From contig CAYFJO010000559.1 of the NCBI GenBank assembly GCA_964343305.1, forward strand, positions 1 to 6,556: 6,556 nucleotides of DNA. The letters run 5' to 3'. Origin of the DNA: CAYFJO01 sp964343305 (lineage in GTDB: Bacteria > Planctomycetota > Planctomycetia > Pirellulales > Pirellulaceae). The notes under the pieces are model-generated. The model did no database searches, was not told the origin of the DNA, and saw nothing but the letters and a program-made list of their open reading frames with translations. This document shows, piece by piece, positions 1 to 5,516 of this stretch. Made by a program: the position numbers and the translations under genes. Positions within the stretch are counted from its first letter, which is position 1. Every line of letters begins with the position of its first letter.

Positions 1-1754
1 TCGGCGAAACGAAGAACCTCGCTGCGTCGATGCCGAAGAAGGCAGCTGAACTGAAATCGCAACTGGACGCCGTGCTTAAAGCGCACAATGCAGAAATCCC
101 GATCGACGTCCCGGCGAAACCCACTCGCCCAGCCAGGAAGAAGAAAGCCAGGACCAATCTGCCATCGAATCCGAACATCATCTTCATCCTCGCCGACGAC
201 ATGGGTTACGGTGATCTAAGTTGTTACGGTGCAGAGAAAATCAAAACGCCGAACATCGACCGACTGGCGACCGAAGGCATCCTATTTACCGATGGTCATT
301 GCGGCGCATCGACATGCACGCCAACGCGGTATGGATTGATGACCGGCCGCCATCCCTGGCGATCGTGGTGCAAGTACAGCGCGCTCAGCACCAACGCGCC
401 ATTGCTGATCGAAGAAGACCGCGTGACGATTGCGTCGTTCCTGAAGTCGGCGGGTTACGCGACGTCGATCGTTGGCAAGTGGCATCTCGGCTACGGTCAC
501 GAAGAAGGCTTTGAAAAGAACCGCGGCAACGCGCCGCCGAATTACTGGAACACGCGTGGCAGCGGACCCGACTGGAACGGCGAACTGAAACCCGGACCGC
601 TCGAAAACGGTTTCGAATATGCGTACGTGGTTCCTGTCGCGAACAGTTTTCCGCCCTATGTGTTTGTCGAGAACTACCGCGTGGCCGGTCTTCGCAAGGA
701 CAGCCCCATCGGAAAGCTGCAATCGCGAAACTTTGGAAAGATGGAAGGCGGCAAAGGGGCTCGCTGGAGGGACGAGCAGCTCATTGACAAGTTCGCCGAG
801 AAGCTGGTGTCAGAGTTGGAGCGTCTCGCAGGAAAGGAAACCCGACGCGTAAGCGAGGGACAGGAGTCAGCTAACGAAGAGCCCTCGCTCACGCGTCGGG
901 TTACCAGGAAGCCGTTCTTCCTCTTCTACACGCCCACTCAACCTCACGTCGGTTCGCGCAACGCCAAAGGAAACGCCCACTGGCCCAACGCCCGCTTCAA
1001 GGGGACAAGCCAGGCGGGAAATTACGGCGACGTGGTTCAGGAACTGGACTGGTCCGTCGGTGAGATTCTCAAGACACTCGATCGCCTCGGCCTTACGAAG
1101 AATACGTTGGTGATCTTCACCAGCGACAACGGCGGATACACGCGCAGCTTCAACGGGCATCGACCCAATGGTCCGATCCTGCGCGGCGGCAAGGGCGATC
1201 TTGTCGAGGGTGGTCACCGCGTTCCATTCGTGGCGAAATGGCCGGGCAGGATCAAACCAGGAACACACTCGAAGGAAACGATTTCGACGACCGACATGTT
1301 GGCAACCTTCGCCGCCATCATTGGCAAGGATTTGCCAGCGGGCGCGGGACCAGACAGCTACAACGTGCTTCCCGCGCTGCTCGGTAAAAAACTGCCACAC
1401 CCCGAGCGCCCCGTTGTTCTGTCCAGCGGCGGAACGGGCGCCATTTCGATTCGCGCAGGCAAATGGAAACTGATCGATGGCCAGGGGAACTGCGGCTACG
1501 GCGAAATGCGTCACAAGCGTCCCTGGCCCGCGCCGAACCCAGGCGCTCCGCCGGCACAGCTTTACAACCTGGAAGAAGACCTCGGCGAAGCAAACAACCT
1601 TTACCTGAAGCATCCGGAAATCGTCCACCGTCTGAAGGTGGAACTTGAAAAGATCAAGGCGGATGAAAACCACAACCCAACCGCGCTTGAACAACCTAAG
1701 GAAAAACTGACCATCGAACAGTTGAATGCTCTGTTCAGTCGGCGATCAAAATGA
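1..1754 (+). CDS. Sulfatase (formylglycine-dependent, arylsulfatase A/GALNS-like), 5' partial; probable second module of a tandem-sulfatase fusion
   Basis: Hydrolyses sulfate esters, probably on a glycan, outside the cytoplasm (family knowledge, PF00884). Residue numbers count from the ATG at 30. The sulfatase fold starts near residue 48 with NIIFILADDMGYGD (metal ligands D56, D57). The activation motif is CTPTR at 96-100, where C96 would become formylglycine. GKWHLGYG is at 149-156 (K150, H152), TPTQPH at 301-306 and the metal-site SDNGG at 365-369. The C-terminal LYNLEEDLGEANNL (511-524) is the usual end-of-domain signature. The frame is open from codon 3 to the window edge, the ATG at 30 has no Shine-Dalgarno and no signal peptide follows it. 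Codons 3-68 resemble a sulfatase C-terminal tail, then a basic Pro/Lys-rich linker (residues 26-46) leads into this domain. I therefore treat the gene as running in from the left; a start at 30 is the alternative. Residues 270-292 are encoded by a palindromic repeat insertion. Its stop overlaps the next start (ATGA). Sulfatase call very sure; fusion inferred. Confidence 0.93.
   Translation, partial: GETKNLAASMPKKAAELKSQLDAVLKAHNAEIPIDVPAKPTRPARKKKARTNLPSNPNIIFILADDMGYGDLSCYGAEKIKTPNIDRLATEGILFTDGHCGASTCTPTRYGLMTGRHPWRSWCKYSALSTNAPLLIEEDRVTIASFLKSAGYATSIVGKWHLGYGHEEGFEKNRGNAPPNYWNTRGSGPDWNGELKPGPLENGFEYAYVVPVANSFPPYVFVENYRVAGLRKDSPIGKLQSRNFGKMEGGKGARWRDEQLIDKFAEKLVSELERLAGKETRRVSEGQESANEEPSLTRRVTRKPFFLFYTPTQPHVGSRNAKGNAHWPNARFKGTSQAGNYGDVVQELDWSVGEILKTLDRLGLTKNTLVIFTSDNGGYTRSFNGHRPNGPILRGGKGDLVEGGHRVPFVAKWPGRIKPGTHSKETISTTDMLATFAAIIGKDLPAGAGPDSYNVLPALLGKKLPHPERPVVLSSGGTGAISIRAGKWKLIDGQGNCGYGEMRHKRPWPAPNPGAPPAQLYNLEEDLGEANNLYLKHPEIVHRLKVELEKIKADENHNPTALEQPKEKLTIEQLNALFSRRSK
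836..905. repeat. 70-nt intragenic inverted repeat (REP/MITE-like), in-frame insertion in sulfatase 1
   Basis: The arms are 836-859 and 882-905, 24 nt each, complementary at 22 of 24 positions by hand alignment, around a 22-nt loop (860-881). The core of the left arm reads ACCCGACGCGTAAGCGAGGG. It is translated as residues about 270-292 (TRRVSEG from the left arm, PSLTRRVT from the right), between the helix ending ELERLAGKE and the conserved strand KPFFLFYTPTQPH. Sulfatases normally have only a short loop there, so this looks like an insertion tolerated at a surface loop. A 28-nt match to the left half occurs at 2834-2861. I recall similar sequences as common in planctomycete genomes, but have not checked this here. 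No transposase or clear target duplication is visible. Confidence 0.85.
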
Positions 1755-3805
1755 AGAGATTCGAACCAAACTTTGCCTTGTCGTCCGCGATTCGTCATTC
1801 CCGCGAAGGCGGGAATCCAGTCATGGCGACCGGCGAATGTGCTTCCGTGGATTCCCGCCTCCGCGGGAATGACGGACTCGGTCTCATTCTGTGCGTGTTA
1901 CTTGTTTGCTTGAGTGCGGTTGAGTCATACGCAGCGGAAAAATCCGATCGTCCCAACATCGTCTGGATATCGCTCGAAGACATCACGCCGATGATGGGCT
2001 GCTATGGCAACAAGTACGCGCGCACACCAGTGTTCGACAGTCTCGCCGCACAAGGGATTCGCTACACCAAGGCGCATTCCGTCGCGCCGGTGTGTTCAAC
2101 ATCGCGTTCCAGCATCATCACCGGGCTGTATCCCTCTTCGCTGGGCACGCATCACCACCGCAGCAACGTCGGGCGGCCGCCTGCCTTTGTGAAAATGCTG
2201 CCCAACCTGATGGGCGAAGCCGGTTACTACACGTCCAACAACGCCAAGAAGGATTACAACATCAGCGGCGATCGATGGTACGAGAGTTCAAGGAGAGCTC
2301 ACTGGCGAAACCGCCCCGACAAGAAGAAACCGTTCTTTTCGGTGTTTAACTTTGGCAACTGCCATTCGAGCATCACGAAGATTTCTGAAGACGTGATCGT
2401 CCAGAAGAGGTTGAACAAACTGAAACCCGATGACTTTCACGATCCGGCGAAGGCGCCGATCCCGCCTTACCACCCCGACGTGCCTGAGTTCCGCAAAGCC
2501 TGGTCGCGCTACTACGACTCGGTGACTCAGGTCGATTACATGGCGGGTGACATCATTGCCCAGTTGAAGGAAGACGGGCATTGGGATAGCACCATCGTCG
2601 TCGTCTGGGCCGATCACGGCGTCGGCATGCCGCGCGGTAAACACAACGCATGGGAACAAGGCACGCACGTGCCGCTGATCGTGCGCTTCCCAGAAAAGTT
2701 CAAACACCTCGCTCCCGCCAAACCGGGCTCGGTTATCGACGGGCTCGTTTCGCTGATGGACCTCGGTCCGTCCGTGTTGGCCATGGCCGGTCTCGAAACG
2801 CCCGGCTGGATGCAGGGCAAGCCGCTGCTCTGCAGGAAACCCGACGCGTCAGCGAGGGACATTCAATACCGCGATTACCTCATCGGCATGCGCGACCGTT
2901 TGGACAGCCGCTATGAAATGGTCCGCTCCATTCGCGACAAGCGCTTTCGATACCAGCGCAACTTCTATCCGCACCTGCCATACAAACCTCACGAGGATTT
3001 CGAATTCAACGCGCCGGTTCTGAAGAAATGGGTTGCCCTCGCCAAAGACGGAAAACTCACCGGCCCGCAGGCGATGATGAATCTCCGCTTCAAGCCGATC
3101 GAGGAACTCTACGATTCACAAAACGATCCTCACATGATCAACAACGTCATCGACGATCCGCAATACGCCAACGTCGTGAAGAAGATGCGCAAGCGCCTTC
3201 GCGATTGGATGCTCGAATCGCGCGATCTCGGTTTGCTCGACGAAACCGAAACACTTCAGCGCGCCAAAGCACACAAGTCGCACTGGGAACTCGGCCAATC
3301 CATCGACAACTTCCCGCGCATCCTCGATACCGCCAACCTGATGGTTCATGGCGACAAGGCAATACCCGAATTGCTTGCCCGCGCGAACGATCCCGATTCA
3401 GCCGTGCGCTTCTGGGCCGTGCTTGGTCTCGTCGCGTTGCAATCCGACGACGCCAACGTCGTTTCCGAATTGCAGGCTGCCGCGAAGGACAAGTCGATCA
3501 GCGTGAGCACTACCGCGGCGGACGGCCTGTTCAATCTCGGCCGATACGAAGACGGCTTGCCCGCGATCATCGCCGCGCTGAAACACTCCATTCCCGCCGC
3601 CCGCATTCGCGCGTCATGCATCCTCGACACACAACCCCCGAGCGCCAATCCAAAACTGAAGCCCGCCATCGCCGCGCTGCAAGAAGCCGCGTCAGAACTG
3701 AACGTCAAGAAAATGCGTGGCATTCCATACGGCCACAACGAACCGTTCAAACGCGCCATCAAAGCGCTCACGGGCAAAGAAACGTACTACCGTTGGGCCA
3801 ATTAG
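1751..3805 (+). CDS. Secreted SGSH-like sulfatase with C-terminal HEAT-like region
   Basis: Predicted exported sulfatase of the N-sulfoglucosamine sulfohydrolase-like type. RPNIVWISLEDITP (67-80) carries E76/D77 where other sulfatases have Asp-Asp. GCYGNKYARTP is at 83-93. The activation motif is CSTSR at 115-119, with Thr in place of the usual Pro. ITGLYPSSLGTHHHRS (123-138) and ADHGVGMPRGKHN (287-299, with D288, H289, K297) are typical. RDRLDSRYEMVRSIRDKRFRYQRNF begins at 381, and the domain ends with EELYDSQNDPHMINN (451-465). Residues about 530-650 look like HEAT/armadillo-type helix pairs (PELLARANDPDSAVRFWAVLGL at 539-560, then similar units). A hydrophobic segment at 43-57 ending YA|AEK (about residue 61) looks like a signal peptide, but it is preceded by an unusually long 42-residue leader containing a repeat element. 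M25 (1823) is an alternative start. The first ATG overlaps the upstream TGA, suggesting translational coupling. Residues 362-371 come from another repeat copy. Activity is uncertain because of CSTSR. Confidence 0.93.
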   Translation: MKRFEPNFALSSAIRHSREGGNPVMATGECASVDSRLRGNDGLGLILCVLLVCLSAVESYAAEKSDRPNIVWISLEDITPMMGCYGNKYARTPVFDSLAAQGIRYTKAHSVAPVCSTSRSSIITGLYPSSLGTHHHRSNVGRPPAFVKMLPNLMGEAGYYTSNNAKKDYNISGDRWYESSRRAHWRNRPDKKKPFFSVFNFGNCHSSITKISEDVIVQKRLNKLKPDDFHDPAKAPIPPYHPDVPEFRKAWSRYYDSVTQVDYMAGDIIAQLKEDGHWDSTIVVVWADHGVGMPRGKHNAWEQGTHVPLIVRFPEKFKHLAPAKPGSVIDGLVSLMDLGPSVLAMAGLETPGWMQGKPLLCRKPDASARDIQYRDYLIGMRDRLDSRYEMVRSIRDKRFRYQRNFYPHLPYKPHEDFEFNAPVLKKWVALAKDGKLTGPQAMMNLRFKPIEELYDSQNDPHMINNVIDDPQYANVVKKMRKRLRDWMLESRDLGLLDETETLQRAKAHKSHWELGQSIDNFPRILDTANLMVHGDKAIPELLARANDPDSAVRFWAVLGLVALQSDDANVVSELQAAAKDKSISVSTTAADGLFNLGRYEDGLPAIIAALKHSIPAARIRASCILDTQPPSANPKLKPAIAALQEAASELNVKKMRGIPYGHNEPFKRAIKALTGKETYYRWAN
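1793..1874. repeat. 82-nt double-hairpin repeat of dRS3-like type within the leader of sulfatase 2
   Basis: The 27-nt arms 1793-1819 and 1848-1874 are inverted copies matching at 26 of 27 positions, separated by 28 nt. Each arm is itself a hairpin: ATTCCCGCGAAGGCGGGAAT at 1797-1816 and ATTCCCGCCTCCGCGGGAAT at 1851-1870. Both fit ATTCCC-N8-GGGAAT, the pattern of the neisserial dRS3 repeat; very similar palindromes occur in many other bacteria (from memory). The element is translated as residues 15-41 of the sulfatase (IRHSREGGNPVM..., then ...VDSRLRGND) directly before the hydrophobic signal segment. It may also fold in the mRNA just after the start codon at 1751 and affect translation. No flanking direct duplication was obvious. 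Confidence 0.88.
2834..2861 (+). repeat. Single-arm copy of the sulfatase-1 palindromic repeat
   Basis: These 28 nt match positions 835-862 at 27 of 28 positions (the only difference is C at 2850 versus A at 851). Unlike the copy in sulfatase 1, no inverted partner arm follows within the next 100 nt. Here it is read in another frame, giving RKPDASARDI (362-371) rather than ETRRVSEGQ, so the similarity is at DNA level and does not reflect protein homology. It lies between MQGKPLL and the conserved YLIGMRDRLDSRYEM, a place where related sulfatases have a variable loop. Confidence 0.82.
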
Positions 3806-3873
3806 GAAACCGAAACAGCTGGTGGTCAATCCATCGCGGAGATCGGCGACATAGACGTGCTTTTGAAGTAGAG

Positions 3874-3879
3874 AAAGGA
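3874..3879 (+). promoter_or_regulatory. Shine-Dalgarno-like site of the DUF4038 hydrolase
   Basis: AAAGGA at 3874-3879 lies 11 nt upstream of the ATG at 3891, within the 85-nt gap after the sulfatase 2 stop. It supports 3891 as the start, as does the signal peptide that begins immediately there. It is the only clear ribosome-binding site in the window; the other visible starts overlap upstream genes and probably depend on coupling. I saw no convincing promoter or terminator hairpin in 3806-3890. Confidence 0.5.
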
Positions 3880-3890
3880 CTGCAACAGTC

Positions 3891-5516
3891 ATGAAGATTC
3901 ACCATCGCCTCTTGTCACTGATCGCGATCGTCTGCTGCGCTAGTTTCGCACAGGCCGAGACGAACCGGATCGAAGCGAACCGCGTGATCGAGATTGAACT
4001 TCGATCGGAGACCCAATACAAGAACCCGTTCGCCGAGATCGAATTCGATGCGATCGTCACGGAACCCAACGGTAAGGAGCTGCGCGTGCCCGGCTTTTGG
4101 GCCGGTGGTGATCGTTGGTGTTTTCGATACGCGTCGAATCAAATCGGCAAGCACACCTGGCGCACGGAGTGCACGGACGGGAACAACACAAAACTGCATG
4201 GGGCGAAAGGTGACATCGCGATAGTCAAGTACGAAGGCGACAATCCGCTGTATCGGCATGGCCCAACTCGTGTGACAAAGAACAAGCGGCACTTCGAACA
4301 CGCCGACGGCACGCCGTTCTTCTGGCTGGGCGACACCTGGTGGAAAGGACTGTGCAAGCGACTGACTTGGGAAGGATTCCAGGAATTAACCGCCGACCGG
4401 AAGAAGAAAGGTTTCACCATCGTTCAGATCGTGTGCGGCACCTATCCGGACGAGTTGGGTCTGTTGAAGCCGAGTTGGGAAAACGAAGGTGGGATGCCGT
4501 ATCTGAAAAGAGACTTCAGCGTGGTGAACCCAAAGTACTTTGAGTATGCGGACCGCCGCTTTGAACATCTGATTGATAACGGCATCACACCCGCGATCGT
4601 CGGCGGCTGGGGGCGCGCGGTCAATTTGAATTCGGTTGGTCTTCCGGGATACAAGCGTCATTTCCGAAATCTGATTGCGCGCTATGGCGCTTATCCCGTG
4701 ATCTGGATTCTCGGCGGCGAAACTCAAAAAAAGCAGGGACCGTGGTACGCGCTGGCCGAGTACGTCGTTGCCACCGACCCCTATGACCGACTGTTGACGA
4801 ACCACAGTTCCCACCTGCGTCATGCGTTTGACGACTCCGCTGTCTTCGATTTCGACATGGATGCGACCGGACACCGGTCCTGGCAAACAGCCAATTCCGC
4901 CATCGCCAAAGCCAGGAAGACACTGGCAACAACGCCCGCAAAACCGTACGTGAGCGGAGAGTCCTGCTACGAGCAGCACATGCAGGAAAACTTCGCCGAC
5001 CTTCAGCGCCACCAGTTCTGGGGCCTGATGCTTTCCGGGGCAGCCGGCCACACGTACGGCGCGGCGGGCATCTGGCACATGGGCGTGCCGGAAGAACACG
5101 GCAACTGGGGCGGATGGAAACACCAACCCTACGACCTGACGACCTGGCGCGAGGGAATGCATTTCCAGGGTTCAAAGCAACTGGGTCTCTCAAAGGCGTT
5201 GCTTGAGAAATACCCATGGCAACGTTTCGAGCCGCACCCCGACTGGGTCGACAAGGAGTGCTTCGCCGCCGGAATCCCCGGTGAGTTGCGTTTCATCTAT
5301 CAGCCCAAACGCGGAATCTATAAATGGGACGGCATCACGGTGAAGAATCTCAAGCCGGGTACCTGGTCCGCGTTCTATTTTGATCCGGCCTCCAGTCAGC
5401 AACTTGATTTGGGTGTCGTACGGGCATCCGGCACATGGAAATCACCGAACGTGCCATCGCCACGGGACTGGGTGCTGGTGATGCAGGCACAGAAGAGTCC
5501 AAAAGAAGATGAATAA
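3891..5516 (+). CDS. Secreted DUF5060/DUF4038 (apiosidase-like) glycoside hydrolase with C-terminal collagen-binding-like domain
   Basis: Probable exported glycosidase. The signal peptide is MKIHHRLLSLIAIVCCASFA with cleavage likely after AQA (residue 22). Residues about 27-112 form a beta-rich DUF5060-type module (RVIEIELRSE, FDAIVTEPNGKELRVPGFWAG, GKHTWRTECTD). Residues about 125-450 are a DUF4038 (PF13204) TIM-barrel-like domain: HADGTPFFWLGDTWW (137-151), FTIVQIVCGTYPDELG (175-190), IARYGAYPVIWILGGE (262-277) and KPYVSGESCYE (351-361), ending with YGAAGIWHMG (389-398). E277 and E357 sit where a retaining clan GH-A-like enzyme would place its catalytic pair; that assignment is inference. 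Residues about 455-535 (ELRFIYQPKRG, VKNLKPGTWSAFYFDP, SPRDWVLVM) resemble Collagen_bind_2. The family includes the GH140 apiosidase but is broad, so the substrate is unknown. Full-length at 541 aa. It overlaps the next gene by 8 nt and sits between sulfatase genes, suggesting joint action on a sulfated glycan. Confidence 0.9.
   Translation: MKIHHRLLSLIAIVCCASFAQAETNRIEANRVIEIELRSETQYKNPFAEIEFDAIVTEPNGKELRVPGFWAGGDRWCFRYASNQIGKHTWRTECTDGNNTKLHGAKGDIAIVKYEGDNPLYRHGPTRVTKNKRHFEHADGTPFFWLGDTWWKGLCKRLTWEGFQELTADRKKKGFTIVQIVCGTYPDELGLLKPSWENEGGMPYLKRDFSVVNPKYFEYADRRFEHLIDNGITPAIVGGWGRAVNLNSVGLPGYKRHFRNLIARYGAYPVIWILGGETQKKQGPWYALAEYVVATDPYDRLLTNHSSHLRHAFDDSAVFDFDMDATGHRSWQTANSAIAKARKTLATTPAKPYVSGESCYEQHMQENFADLQRHQFWGLMLSGAAGHTYGAAGIWHMGVPEEHGNWGGWKHQPYDLTTWREGMHFQGSKQLGLSKALLEKYPWQRFEPHPDWVDKECFAAGIPGELRFIYQPKRGIYKWDGITVKNLKPGTWSAFYFDPASSQQLDLGVVRASGTWKSPNVPSPRDWVLVMQAQKSPKEDE

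Noticed and set aside
867..1694. Minus-strand open frame of 275 codons inside sulfatase 1
   Set aside because: It lies wholly opposite a well-supported sulfatase, has no recognisable motif or start signal, and part of it is merely the repeat read backwards.
3590..3612. ATTCCCGCC similar to the start of the dRS3-like hairpin
   Set aside because: No complementary GGGAAT follows at the required spacing; ordinary coding sequence.
3806..3871. Twenty-one sense codons in frame after the sulfatase 2 stop, ending QSIAEIGDIDVLLK then TAG
   Set aside because: It could be a read-through tail or a gene remnant, but it is too short to support either, and the protein already ends at a plausible C-terminus.
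3028..3894. Plus-strand frame of 288 codons overlapping the end of sulfatase 2
   Set aside because: It is extremely Arg-rich with no domain, and is a +1 shadow of the HEAT-like region.
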